Shown here: piece by piece, positions 1 to 8,418 of the stretch | How the letters are laid out: each line of letters opens with the position of its first letter | How positions within the stretch are numbered: position 1 is the stretch's first letter | NCBI RefSeq assembly: GCF_002931075.1 | Contig: NZ_PSTQ01000004.1 | Location: 62,001 to 126,000, forward strand | Origin: Pseudoclavibacter sp. AY1F1 | GTDB taxonomy: Bacteria > Actinomycetota > Actinomycetes > Actinomycetales > Microbacteriaceae | DNA length: 64,000 bases | Direction: 5' to 3' | Notes under the pieces: model-generated | The model's input: the letters and a program-made list of their open reading frames with translations, nothing else | The model's database searches: none | Told to the model about the DNA's origin: nothing | Position numbers and translations under genes: made by a program

Positions 1-1
1 A

Positions 2-466
2 CTTGACCTCGCGCTCATCGAGCTTCTCGACGCGCATCCCGGGCTCCCCGTGGTCGAGTACGCGCGACGCCTCAGCGTGGCCCGCGCAACCGTCCAGTCA
101 CGCCTCGATCGCCTCCACTCGCGCGGCGTCATCGAGTCGATGTCACCGCGCATCAGCCTCGTCGCGCTCGGCTATCCGGTGCTCGCCGTCTGCACGATCC
201 AGATTCGACAGTCGAGCACCCACGCGCTTGTTTACGAGAGCCTCCAGGCCATCCCGGAACTGCTCGAGCTGCACACGATCACGGGCGAGGACGACATGAT
301 GGCGAAGTTCGCGGCGCGCTCGACCGACGATCTGCAGCGCGTCTTCGACGCGATCTCCACGATTCCGGCGATCTCCCGCACCAAAACCTCGATCGCGATG
401 AAGAGCTACGTCAACGACCGCACGCGTCCGCTTCTGCGGAAGATAGTCCAGGGCGGGGACCGCTAG
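2..466 (+). CDS. Lrp/AsnC-family transcriptional regulator (5' end outside window)
   Basis: The reading frame is open to the left edge and already codes for a winged helix-turn-helix at its first codons (recognition helix near VARATVQSRLDRL), so the true start lies before base 1. A GTG at base 50 would cut the first helix and is unlikely to be the start. After the HTH comes an AsnC-type ligand-binding/dimerisation domain, with the GEDDMMAKF segment typical of the effector pocket, running nearly to the C-terminus. Members bind amino acids or related metabolites and control nearby transport or catabolic genes. The target is presumably the gene upstream, outside the window. Only about 154 residues are visible. 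Confidence 0.85.
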   Translation, partial: LDLALIELLDAHPGLPVVEYARRLSVARATVQSRLDRLHSRGVIESMSPRISLVALGYPVLAVCTIQIRQSSTHALVYESLQAIPELLELHTITGEDDMMAKFAARSTDDLQRVFDAISTIPAISRTKTSIAMKSYVNDRTRPLLRKIVQGGDR

Positions 467-473
467 GCGCAGG

Positions 474-535
474 AGACAAACGGGGACAACCAGGGACAAA
501 CGGGGACAAACGGGGACAAACAGGGACAAACAGGG
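474..535. repeat. Tandem repeat, 10-bp unit, about six copies
   Basis: Six consecutive 10-mers of the form GGACAAACGG or GGACAAACAG follow the stop codon of the Lrp-type gene by eight bases. The first two copies are degenerate and the last four nearly identical. The unit is not a multiple of three and lies between convergent genes, so it is non-coding. It is not palindromic and has no spacer sequences. Confidence 0.9.
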
Positions 536-559
536 CTCGAACGACCACCTTCGCGCCGC

Positions 560-778
560 TCAGCTTCCCTTTCTCCCGCCGACGCCGTAGACGATGATCG
601 CGGAGATGGGGATCGCGAGGAAGAACACCCACGCCCAGCCCCATCCTCCCGCGAGAAGTCCGATGAGGAGGAACGCGGCGAGGGCGAGGAGTGGCACGAT
701 CGCGACGATCGCGACGCCGGTGCGGCCACCGAGCGGCTGCTTGCGGGCAAGTGGGTTCGAAGAGTCGTCGATGCTCAT
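560..778 (-). CDS. Small two-helix membrane protein, hypothetical
   Basis: A 72-residue protein when read from the ATG at 778 (MSIDDSSN...), with GGAG about 12 bases upstream. A longer reading from 838 is possible, but its N-terminus looks like translated intergenic DNA. The middle of the protein has two adjoining hydrophobic stretches (roughly residues 21-40 and 44-65, rich in A, I, L, G and W) and the tail is short and basic (GGRKGS). This suggests a small integral membrane protein with a cytoplasmic N-terminus. I do not recognise a family and the neighbours give no hint of function. Confidence 0.55.
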   Translation of the reverse strand: MSIDDSSNPLARKQPLGGRTGVAIVAIVPLLALAAFLLIGLLAGGWGWAWVFFLAIPISAIIVYGVGGRKGS

Positions 779-949
779 GAGAAGGCTCCGATGGATTCGG
801 TGGGACCTGGCAGGGGGATGCGCAGCGACGGCATTCACGTGGGCTGACGATCGGCTTCACGTGAGCAGGGTCCTGACGCCGCGAGAACGATGGAGCACTT
901 CATTGTGCGCGCGTCGATCGCTCGGCGTCTAGACCCAAACCCGTATTCG

Positions 950-1441
950 CTAGTGCGCAGCCAGCTTCTCGGACAGCTCGCCAAGGGCCTCGGTCACGGC
1001 GCCCCAGCCCTCGGAGAAGCCGAGGTCGGCGTGGAGGGCGCGCGCTGCCGCGTCGGTGTGGCGTGCGACTGCGACGTACTCTGTGCCGTCCGGATGCTCG
1101 TTGAAGGAGATCTCGGCCACCATCGAGATCGGGGCGGGCGCGGCTGGGCGCAACGCCGACGTCACAGCGTTCGTGAAGACCAACCGCGACTCCGCTTCCA
1201 CAACCAGGAAGATGCCGTCCGTGTGCGGCACGAACGTCTCGCCATCGTCGCTCATCTGCGTGACGAATGCGCCGCCTGGCCGAACGTCGAGCCGCTCGAC
1301 GCGCGACTGCGTGGGGGCGGGGGTCCACCACGTCGCGAGGTGCTCCGGCGTGGTCCACGCGCGCCAGACGACACCGCGTGGTGCGTGGATCACGCGGGTC
1401 AGCGTGAGGTCGAGTTCGGGGTTGAATGCTGCAGCGCTCAT
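950..1441 (-). CDS. SRPBCC / AHSA1-like domain protein
   Basis: The 163-residue product has the START-like fold signature of the AHSA1 (activator of Hsp90 ATPase homologue) group. It opens with an LTRVIHAPRGVVWRAWT strand-helix, followed by a TWWTP turn, the VRPGGAF segment, central strands with EISFNEHPDGTEY, and a final helix beginning GWGAVTEALGEL. These proteins form a deep hydrophobic cavity, but individual ligands are mostly unknown. Bacterial members often sit beside ArsR regulators, and none is present here. The gene is flanked by short intergenic gaps and is probably monocistronic. Confidence 0.85.
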   Translation of the reverse strand: MSAAAFNPELDLTLTRVIHAPRGVVWRAWTTPEHLATWWTPAPTQSRVERLDVRPGGAFVTQMSDDGETFVPHTDGIFLVVEAESRLVFTNAVTSALRPAAPAPISMVAEISFNEHPDGTEYVAVARHTDAAARALHADLGFSEGWGAVTEALGELSEKLAAH

Positions 1442-1557
1442 GGTGCTCCTGATCTGAGATGACGAACAGCCCGATCCTGGCAGACTGCGAGCTCGCGGTC
1501 GACCAGGATCGGGCAGAATCAGGATTCAGTTCCGCTGAGCCTGAAGCTCAAGCTCTG

Positions 1558-3297
1558 CTATTCGACGAGCTTGCCCTCGACGGAGACCTCGCCGATGAGC
1601 TCGGCGATCTCGGCGAGAACCGGTGGGATCGCCTCGCGCGTGATGCCGCCCTTCGGGGACCACACGAGGTTGACCTGCATGGCCGGGTCGAGTTCGGGGA
1701 AGTCGCTTCGGTTGTGGCACCCGCGAGTCTCGCGACGCTCGAGGGCCGCCTCGAGGGTTGCGCGGGCGGCCAGCGCGGACGATTTGAGGTCGAAGGCGTG
1801 AGCGAGGTCCTGGAATCCGGCGATGTCGGGGTGGATGCCGACGTCCTCCATGCGCGACTCGATCTGGTCGAGCGCTGCGATGCCAGCCTTGAGCCCTTCC
1901 TCGTCGCGCACGACACCCGCGTACTCGGTCATCGTGTCGCGGATGGCGCGCTGCAGGGCGCGCACGTTCTCGCGCCCGTCGGCAGACAGGAGGTCATCGA
2001 TCTCGCCGCGGGCCTGCGCGACGGCCTCGCCCGACCGGAGCTGCGCATCCAGTGCCGCGGAGTGGGCGACGGCAGCCTGGCCGACGATGCGGCCGAAGAC
2101 GAGCAACTCGATGAGCGAGTTGCCGCCGAGGCGGTTCGCGCCGTGCAGGCCGCTCGACGCTTCACCGATGGCGTAGAGCCCGTCGACATCGGTGCCGTGG
2201 TCGTCTGGGCGCACCCACACGCCACCCATCGAGTAGTGCGCGGTCGGCGCGATCTCGATCGGCTTGGCCGTGATGTCGAGCATCTGCAGGTCGAGCATCT
2301 GCTGGTAGATGCGCGGGAGGCGGTTCATGATCGTCTCGCGCGGCAGGTGGGAGACGTCGAGCCAGACGCCGCCGTTCGCGGTGCCTCGCCCCTCCTTGAT
2401 CTCCGTGTAGGCGGCGAGGGCAACGCGGTCGCGGGTCGAGAGCTCCATGCGCTCCGGGTCGTAGCGCTCCATGAAGCGCTCGCCGAGGCCGTTCGTGAGG
2501 ATGCCGCCCTCGCCGCGGGCTGCCTCTGAGACGAGCGTGCCCGCCGCGTTCTCCGGCTCGATGATGCCGGAGGGGTGGAACTGGACAAGCTCGGGGTCGC
2601 GCAGGCGGCCGCCGGCCTCGACGGCGAGGCGGAACGAGTCGCCGGTGTTCTCGTCGCGGCGCGACGAGGTGCGCCGCCAGATGCGGTTGTGCCCGCCGGC
2701 GGCGAGGATCACCGAGTCGGCGTGGATGAGGTACCTGGTGCCGTCGTTGATGTCGAACCCGTAGGCGCCGAAGACGACGTTGTCGCGCACGAGGATGCGG
2801 GTGATGTAGACGGTGTCGAGGATCGGGATGTCGAGCTGCTCGCTGCGCGCGACGAGCGAGCGCTGGATTTCGAGGCCCGTGTAGTCGCCCGCGAACGCGG
2901 TGCGGCGGAACTTGTGGGCCCCGAAGAAGCGCTGCGAGATGCGACCGTCACCCTCTCGCTGGAAGCCCATTCCGTAGCGCTCGAGGTCGCGGATGCCCTG
3001 CTCGGCGCCGCGCGTCACGATCTCGACCGTGTGCGGGTTGGCGAGCCAGTAGCTCTCCTTGATGGTGTCGGCGGCGTGCTGCTGCCAGCTGTCGTCTGCG
3101 TCCATCGTACCGAGGGCGGCGTTGATGCCGCCGGCGGCGAGGGAGGTGTGCGCGTCATGCTTGGGACGCTTGCCGACTGCGAGCACGTCAACGCCCTGCT
3201 CGGCGACTTCGATGGCGGCGCGCAGGCCGGAACCGCCGGTTCCGATGACAAGCACGGTGGTGGAGATCTGGCGTTCGATGGACTTGGTCGCGGTCAT
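1558..3297 (-). CDS. FAD-dependent fumarate reductase / succinate dehydrogenase-type flavoprotein, stand-alone
   Basis: A 579-residue flavoprotein starting at the ATG at 3297. A Rossmann FAD site is visible at the N-terminus (VIGTGGSGLRAA, residues about 17-28), followed by the flavin-binding SLAAGGINAAL segment, the substrate-site QFHPSGI motif, the GERF/RD region, PTAHYSMGGV and the FAD-binding GLHGANRLGGNSL. HYSMGG is closer to SdhA/FrdA than to L-aspartate oxidase. No iron-sulfur or membrane-anchor subunit gene lies beside it, so it may act with subunits encoded elsewhere or as a soluble reductase. It is transcribed divergently from the LysR-type gene at 3375, which is its most likely regulator. 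L-aspartate oxidase is the main alternative. Confidence 0.8.
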   Translation of the reverse strand: MTATKSIERQISTTVLVIGTGGSGLRAAIEVAEQGVDVLAVGKRPKHDAHTSLAAGGINAALGTMDADDSWQQHAADTIKESYWLANPHTVEIVTRGAEQGIRDLERYGMGFQREGDGRISQRFFGAHKFRRTAFAGDYTGLEIQRSLVARSEQLDIPILDTVYITRILVRDNVVFGAYGFDINDGTRYLIHADSVILAAGGHNRIWRRTSSRRDENTGDSFRLAVEAGGRLRDPELVQFHPSGIIEPENAAGTLVSEAARGEGGILTNGLGERFMERYDPERMELSTRDRVALAAYTEIKEGRGTANGGVWLDVSHLPRETIMNRLPRIYQQMLDLQMLDITAKPIEIAPTAHYSMGGVWVRPDDHGTDVDGLYAIGEASSGLHGANRLGGNSLIELLVFGRIVGQAAVAHSAALDAQLRSGEAVAQARGEIDDLLSADGRENVRALQRAIRDTMTEYAGVVRDEEGLKAGIAALDQIESRMEDVGIHPDIAGFQDLAHAFDLKSSALAARATLEAALERRETRGCHNRSDFPELDPAMQVNLVWSPKGGITREAIPPVLAEIAELIGEVSVEGKLVE

Positions 3298-3374
3298 GCG
3301 AGCAACGTTAGAGAGCGCCAAGCGATTACTCCAATGCATAGTTTCGCTCGGGCCGATTCACTTAGGCTATCAAC
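3298..3374. promoter_or_regulatory. Divergent promoter region between flavoprotein and LysR regulator
   Basis: Only 77 bases separate the two start codons, so both promoters and any LysR binding site must lie here. The segment is more A+T-rich than its surroundings and includes ATTACTCCAATGCATAG. No unambiguous T-N11-A box can be assigned by eye; the assignment rests on the divergent arrangement typical of LysR regulators. Confidence 0.5.
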
Positions 3375-4304
3375 ATGAATCTGGACCAGCTCAGGAGTTT
3401 CGTCGAGGTCGCCGAACAGGGGCACTTCACGCGGGCCGCGGAGGCGCTCCACCTCGCCCAGCCTTCGCTGAGCCGCCAGATCTCGACGCTTGAGCTGGAC
3501 CTGGGAGCCCCGCTCTTCACCCGTACGCCCGGGCGCATCGCGCTCACCGACGCTGGGGAATCGCTCCTCCCCCTCGCCCGGCGGATGCTCGCCGACGCCG
3601 AATCGGTGCGGCGGGAGATGGCGGAGCTCGCCGACCTGCAGCGCGGCACGGTGCGCCTCGGCGCGACGCCCTCGCTCTGCGTGAGCCTCGTCGCGGATGC
3701 GCTGCAGTCGTTCCACGCGTCCCATCCCGGCATCGAGCTGCACGTCTCGGAGAGCGGTTCGCAAGGCCTCATCGAGCAGCTCGCCGAGGGCGCGCTCGAC
3801 CTCGCCCTCATCACGACCCCCGAGTCTCGCCAGTCGCCTCGAGCGAACCTGAGCCGGATCCCGCTCCTCAACGAGGACCTCCTCGTCGTCTCCTCACTGC
3901 AGGGCGACACCGCGCTCGACTCCCCCGCCTTGACGCTCAGACAGCTCGCGGCCCAGCCGCAGGTCGCCTTCCACCGCGGCTACGACCTTCGTGCCACCAC
4001 CGAAGCCGCCTACCTCGAGGCCGGTCTGCAGCCGAACGTCGTGGTCGAGGGGCCCGAGATGGACGCGGTCCTCCGCTTCGTGGAGCTCGGCCTCGGCGTT
4101 GCGGTCGTTCCCGCCATGGTTCTGCGCGGGCGCCAAGGCTTCCGCTCGGCCCGCATCACCGACTCGAGCTTGCAACGCACCGTGAGCCTCGCGCACCGAA
4201 GCGACGTGCCCCTCTCGCGGGCAGCTCGCGCCATGGCGGCGACGATCGAGAAGATCGCCACCGCCATGGTCGGGCAGACGCCGGGAACGAGCAGCGTCGA
4301 GTAG
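3375..4304 (+). CDS. LysR-family transcriptional regulator
   Basis: A 309-residue LysR-type regulator of standard length. The N-terminal winged HTH is clear (MNLDQLRSFVEVAEQGHFT..., then LHLAQPSLSRQISTLE as the recognition region, residues about 1-60). A linker helix and the periplasmic-binding-protein-like effector domain follow. The VPAMVLRG segment near residue 250 is typical of the second lobe. It most likely controls the divergently transcribed flavoprotein gene and its own promoter. The inducer cannot be read from the sequence. Confidence 0.9.
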   Translation: MNLDQLRSFVEVAEQGHFTRAAEALHLAQPSLSRQISTLELDLGAPLFTRTPGRIALTDAGESLLPLARRMLADAESVRREMAELADLQRGTVRLGATPSLCVSLVADALQSFHASHPGIELHVSESGSQGLIEQLAEGALDLALITTPESRQSPRANLSRIPLLNEDLLVVSSLQGDTALDSPALTLRQLAAQPQVAFHRGYDLRATTEAAYLEAGLQPNVVVEGPEMDAVLRFVELGLGVAVVPAMVLRGRQGFRSARITDSSLQRTVSLAHRSDVPLSRAARAMAATIEKIATAMVGQTPGTSSVE

Positions 4305-4363
4305 GTCCTCCCTGGCACCAGGCCCGGCTCCTGTCTGGCACTCTCCGTCGTGTCTGACAGCGC

Positions 4364-6526
4364 CTACGTGCAACGCTTCGTGTGGATCCCGGAGACGAGG
4401 TCGGCCGTGGTTCCGACGATGCTGTAGTTGGCGCTCGGGTACTTCGAGGTGACTGCGGCTGCGGCTGCGGGGATGCACGCCTGCTTGGAGAGCACCAGCG
4501 GATACCCCGTGCGGGCGGTCACGAGCAGAGCCACGAACGTGTCCTCGGTGCTGGCCGAACTGGCGATCGTGAAGCCAGTTGGGCGGACGATGCCCGCGTC
4601 GAAGTCCTGCAGCAGCGCAGCGTTGAGGGAAAACACCTCCGATGCGTTGAAGCGAGTCGTGTTCGCAACCTTCGCCTTGACCTCGTTGAAGACACCCGCT
4701 GCAAGCGAGGCCTCTGTGCCGACGACCTTGGCCGAGGTGACCTTGCCCGTCGCGAAGTAGGACTTGAAGGAGCTGCTGGTCTGCGTTTTACCCGTCAGGA
4801 GCAGCGGTACCTTGGCAAGCGTCGCCCGTCCGGCGGCGTTCGCGACCTCAGTCTGATTGCTGCTGTTCGCGACGTAGGCGCTGGGGTCGTTCGGGAAGAA
4901 CCGCTTCGCGACGAGCACGGAAGTCTCCTCCCGGTCGGCGCTCCCGACGACCTCGAGCCTTGGCGTGAGCTTCCCGAGCGCCGTCTTCTGCGCCTCCGAG
5001 ATCGTGCCGATGACGAAGATCGCCGAGGGTTTCAGCCTCATCAGCTCCGCGGAGACGTTGGCGGGCAGGGCGTTGGGCTTCGTCAGGAGCATGCTGCCGC
5101 CGATCTTGGCCGCGACGGGGGCCGCGAGCAGCGTATCCACCCCGCCATCCCCGCTCGCGATGACGAGCTTGCTGCCGACGGTGTTGAACTTGCCGGACGC
5201 GGTGACGGCGTTTGCGTACGTGTCTGTCGAGCCGATCCTTTCCGCGACCCCTGGCTGCGCTCCGGGCGTCGGCGGCACCGTGGGCGTGGGCGTGGGCGTG
5301 GGTGTCGGGGTGGGGGTGGGGGTGGCTGTGGCCGCTCCGAATTGCGGCAGCTTCGTGCTCGACGTGATCTCGCCCCACTTCGTGAGCGTCCAAGGGATCT
5401 TGTTGATCAGGTCGACGTTGCCGTGCGTGTTGTGCACGATGCCGCCTGGCAGGTACGGGTTGGGCTTGCCCTGCGCCGTGAAGGTGACCGGATGCTGCAG
5501 ATTGAGCGCCATGGTCCAGTAGTTCTGGTCGGTGACGATGCCGCCGTACTCCTGCAGGTTCTTCACGACGACCTTCTCGAAGCTGGAGAGGCCGAGCGCG
5601 GCGATCTTCGCGTTGGTGGCTGCGTCGTTCGGGATCCAGAACCGCTGCCCCATCTTCGGGGCGTGGGCCTCGCTGAGCTTTCCGTCAGACTGGTACGCGG
5701 GCCACATCGCCACCCCGGCGCGCGTCGACGGGAACGTCCAGCTGGTGATGTGGTTGATCGAGCCGGCCGCGATCTCCTCGGCTCCCGCCATGAGGAACTC
5801 GTTCATGACGCCGCCAACGGAGCTGGTGCCGCGCTCGGTCTTGAGCCAAGCGTTCTGGTCGAACCAGTTGGTCGACTTCGGCGAGTTCAGGGTCGTCAAG
5901 TAACCGCCGCCCATGAGCCAGGTGCCGTCGGCCTGCTTGTCGGCGACGTAGTAGCCGCGCACGATGCCCGTCGCGATGTCGACGACGGTCATCGACTTGT
6001 CGCCGCCCGGGAGCGGGCCGCCCGGAACGGCGTGCGCCGGGATGACCACCTTGCCGTAGTTCTTGGCATTCGTCGCGAACGGGGTGATCTGGAATCCGTA
6101 CGTGCCGCCCGTCGCCGAGGCTGTCGCCTTGCCCTCCATGACGGGGTGGATGTCCGGGTAGAGCGCGTAGCTCTGCATCTTCACGGTCACCCAGTTGGCG
6201 TCGGCCCGGGAGCTGTCGACCGTGTAGATCGGGATCGTGAAGTTTTCGCGGTTCGTCGAGGTCTTGAGCCGCCCCTTCCAGAAGTCGTTGAGGTACCGAT
6301 CTGGCAGCGTGTCGACCATGGCTGCGGTCTGCGCCGACACCGACGAGACGGGCGCGTTCTGCGGCGTCGTGGTCGCGTAGCTGCCCTTGGCGACGTAGTT
6401 CCCGGGCGCCATGACGTCCTGATTCACGACCCCGAAGGTTGCAGCCTGCGCGGGTGCCGTGCCGAGGAATGTCAGCGCCGAGGCCGAAAGCAGGAGGGCG
6501 ACAAGGAGAGAGAGTGCCTTCTTCAT
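4364..6526 (-). CDS. Secreted protein with C-terminal cell-wall-binding repeats 2 (CWB2)
   Basis: A 720-residue exported protein. The Sec signal peptide begins MKKALSLLVALLLSASAL and probably ends at APAQA-AT (about residue 29). A globular domain of roughly 370 residues follows that I do not recognise; it contains NQDVMAPGNY, WIPNDAAT and GGIVHNTHGN segments. Then a Thr-Pro linker (about eight TP repeats near residue 400) leads to three CWB2 modules, the first marked by RIGSTDTYANAV and IASGDGGVDTLLAAP. CWB2 modules bind secondary wall polymers, so the unknown domain would be displayed at the cell surface. The linker gives the DNA an obvious GTGGGC-like repeat near 5280-5325. Confidence 0.85.
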   Translation of the reverse strand: MKKALSLLVALLLSASALTFLGTAPAQAATFGVVNQDVMAPGNYVAKGSYATTTPQNAPVSSVSAQTAAMVDTLPDRYLNDFWKGRLKTSTNRENFTIPIYTVDSSRADANWVTVKMQSYALYPDIHPVMEGKATASATGGTYGFQITPFATNAKNYGKVVIPAHAVPGGPLPGGDKSMTVVDIATGIVRGYYVADKQADGTWLMGGGYLTTLNSPKSTNWFDQNAWLKTERGTSSVGGVMNEFLMAGAEEIAAGSINHITSWTFPSTRAGVAMWPAYQSDGKLSEAHAPKMGQRFWIPNDAATNAKIAALGLSSFEKVVVKNLQEYGGIVTDQNYWTMALNLQHPVTFTAQGKPNPYLPGGIVHNTHGNVDLINKIPWTLTKWGEITSSTKLPQFGAATATPTPTPTPTPTPTPTVPPTPGAQPGVAERIGSTDTYANAVTASGKFNTVGSKLVIASGDGGVDTLLAAPVAAKIGGSMLLTKPNALPANVSAELMRLKPSAIFVIGTISEAQKTALGKLTPRLEVVGSADREETSVLVAKRFFPNDPSAYVANSSNQTEVANAAGRATLAKVPLLLTGKTQTSSSFKSYFATGKVTSAKVVGTEASLAAGVFNEVKAKVANTTRFNASEVFSLNAALLQDFDAGIVRPTGFTIASSASTEDTFVALLVTARTGYPLVLSKQACIPAAAAAVTSKYPSANYSIVGTTADLVSGIHTKRCT

Positions 6527-6659
6527 GGGTCACATCCGGGTTGTGTGATCGAGCGATTGCCCCTTGAGTGAATCGTAGGGTGAAACTCAGGGTGAAATCG
6601 AGGAAGTGTGCAAAATCACGTGGATGGATCCCCTCAGTCGGTCGCGCTAGCGTCGTGAC

Positions 6660-7505
6660 ATGGCACCCCTCGACGGAAAACTCCCCCTCGGAGGATGCAC
6701 GCTTCGGTTCGCGGACAGCTCTGGCCCGAACACTGGCGTCGGCCCTGGCGCAGGCGAACGCAGCAAAGCCATCGGTAGCGAGCGCAGCAGGGCCGTGGTC
6801 TTGCTCCACGGTGCGGGCGCCGACCACACGATGTTCGAGCACCAGGCGGAGGCACTCCGGCGCTCCGGACTCCGCGTCGTGCTGCTCGACCTGCGCGGAC
6901 ACGGAGCGTCGCGCCCGAACTCGACGCCCCTCTCCCCGGAGCTGCTGGCGAGCGATGTCGAACGCCTCATCGCGCATCTCAGACTCGGCGAGGTCTCGCT
7001 CGTCGGGCATTCACTCGGAGGGAACCTCGCGCAGGAACTGGTCCGCCGCACCCCGGAGCGCTTCCGCAGCCTCGTCGTCCTCGATTCGACCTGGAACGCG
7101 GGCCCGCTGACTGCTTTGGCGCGCGGCGCCCTTTGGCTCGCGGCACCGATCCTGAGCCTCATTCCCGCCAGGCTCCTGCCGCGGCTCATGGCGGATGCGT
7201 CGGCGACAACACCGGCCGCACGAGCCGAGCTCACCCGAACGTTCGGAGCCATGTCGAAGCGCGAGTTCATCGCCGTCTGGCGAGCGACCACCGACTTCGT
7301 GCGCCCGGATGCCGGCCACCGCTCGCCGATACCGACCCTGCTGGTTCGCGGCGAACGGGACGGGACCGGCAACATCGCGCGGGCCATGCCCGCCTGGGCC
7401 GCCGCCGAACACCTCACGCAGGTGGTCATCCCGGGGGCCGGACACGTCGTGACGATGGATGCGCCCGACGAGACCTCCGATGCGCTGGTGACGTTCCTCA
7501 GCTGA
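6660..7505 (+). CDS. Alpha/beta-hydrolase fold protein
   Basis: A 281-residue alpha/beta hydrolase. The oxyanion-hole motif LLHGAGADH lies near residue 50, the nucleophile elbow GHSLGG near residue 120, a likely acidic residue in VRGERDGTGN near residue 228, and the catalytic histidine in PGAGHVVTMDAPDE near residue 262. A helical cap is inserted between strands 6 and 7. The substrate is unknown; esterase, thioesterase and haloperoxidase-like members share this pattern. It is divergent from the CWB2 gene across 133 bases that include two copies of CAGGGTGAAA or a close variant. Confidence 0.85.
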   Translation: MAPLDGKLPLGGCTLRFADSSGPNTGVGPGAGERSKAIGSERSRAVVLLHGAGADHTMFEHQAEALRRSGLRVVLLDLRGHGASRPNSTPLSPELLASDVERLIAHLRLGEVSLVGHSLGGNLAQELVRRTPERFRSLVVLDSTWNAGPLTALARGALWLAAPILSLIPARLLPRLMADASATTPAARAELTRTFGAMSKREFIAVWRATTDFVRPDAGHRSPIPTLLVRGERDGTGNIARAMPAWAAAEHLTQVVIPGAGHVVTMDAPDETSDALVTFLS

Positions 7506-7578
7506 GCCGGCCTGCAGCACGGGCGCCAGAACCAGCACCAGCATCAGAACCAGCACGGGCACCAGCACGGGCGGCACG

Positions 7579-8322
7579 TCAGCCTTGGGCGGCTCCGCCG
7601 TCCGGGCGCGACACCCAGCCGCTCTCATGCAACCGCACAAACGCATCGAGGAGCAGGTCGACGCCGAACTCGAACTCGCCCTCCGGCTCGCAGGCCCCCG
7701 CAGGGTTTCGCTTGGCGGCGTCCATCGCAATCGCGGTGACGTTCGGGTAGTGCTGTGCCATCAGGCGCATCATCTCGGCGGCCTGCTGGGGATCACTCTC
7801 AGGGCCGCGCTCGACTGCCGCAGGCGGCTCGGCAGCCGGCTCGGCAGCCGGCTCGAACGCCTCGGAGTGGATGCCCCAGAGCCGGTTCCCGAGCGCGTGC
7901 ATCGCGTAGTGCGTGAGATCAGCCGAGACGCCCGCGGAGAGGAAATCCCCCGCCGCCGCATCCATGTGCCGGAGCACCACCTCGCTGCGAGTCACCCTAG
8001 ACTCGATTGCGCTTCGCAACCAAGGGCGGGCGAGGACCTCGGCTCGCGCCGAGATGATTCGCTCCCGCACCGAGTCCCGCCAATGGAGGCCGGCTGCCGG
8101 GTGCGGGTAGTTCGCGACGACAGCATCCACCATGCCGTCGACGAGATCTTCCTTATTGTCCACGTGCTTGTAAAGCGCCATCGGTACGACGCCGAGGTTC
8201 GCCGCGAGGCTGCGCATGCTGAGCCGCTCGAGGCCGTCCTGCGCCGCGAGCTCGGTGGCCGCGATCAGGATCTGATGGCGGTCCAGCGGGGCGCGTCGGG
8301 AACCCTCAGCAGACTTCACCAT
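7579..8322 (-). CDS. TetR-family repressor with tetracycline-repressor-type C-terminal domain
   Basis: A 247-residue protein with a TetR HTH at residues about 12-60 (LDRHQILIAATELA, then LSMRSLAANLGVVPMALYKH) and a TetR_C-type ligand domain rather than the generic AcrR type. An Ala/Glu/Pro-rich insertion (EPAAEPAAEPPAAV) near residue 160 comes from a short in-frame repeat. The gene is divergent from the DUF4386 membrane protein at 8419, and two palindromes fill the shared promoter. It most likely represses that gene and itself. The ATG at 8322 has a G-rich ribosome-binding sequence upstream (AAGGGGGTCCC). Confidence 0.9.
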   Translation of the reverse strand: MVKSAEGSRRAPLDRHQILIAATELAAQDGLERLSMRSLAANLGVVPMALYKHVDNKEDLVDGMVDAVVANYPHPAAGLHWRDSVRERIISARAEVLARPWLRSAIESRVTRSEVVLRHMDAAAGDFLSAGVSADLTHYAMHALGNRLWGIHSEAFEPAAEPAAEPPAAVERGPESDPQQAAEMMRLMAQHYPNVTAIAMDAAKRNPAGACEPEGEFEFGVDLLLDAFVRLHESGWVSRPDGGAAQG

Positions 8323-8339
8323 GGGACCCCCTTGACGTG

Positions 8340-8354
8340 GTGTACACCGTACAC
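8340..8354. promoter_or_regulatory. Palindromic operator candidate 1 (GTGTAC-ACC-GTACAC)
   Basis: A perfect 6+3+6 inverted repeat. On the plus strand it fills the spacer between a TTGACG -35-like hexamer (8332-8337) and a TA-rich -10-like stretch near 8356. A bound TetR protein would therefore block transcription of the DUF4386 gene. The promoter elements are inferred; the palindrome is seen directly. Confidence 0.75.
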
Positions 8355-8370
8355 TTAGCTTGCAACCAGC

Positions 8371-8387
8371 GGTGTACAGCGTATACC
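8371..8387. promoter_or_regulatory. Palindromic operator candidate 2 (GGTGTAC-AGC-GTATACC)
   Basis: A second inverted repeat of the same design, with one mismatch between the 7-base arms. Its centre is 32 bases from that of site 1, about three helical turns, so two dimers could bind the same face of the DNA. Confidence 0.7.
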
Positions 8388-8418
8388 GCGTGCGAAGTCA
8401 CCGAGCGGAGGAGCCAAG

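Noticed and set aside
1459-2529. Long plus-strand open frame opposite the flavoprotein gene
   Set aside because: It is the antisense shadow of a clearly recognised flavoprotein, has no ribosome-binding site and no known domain; high G+C makes such frames common.
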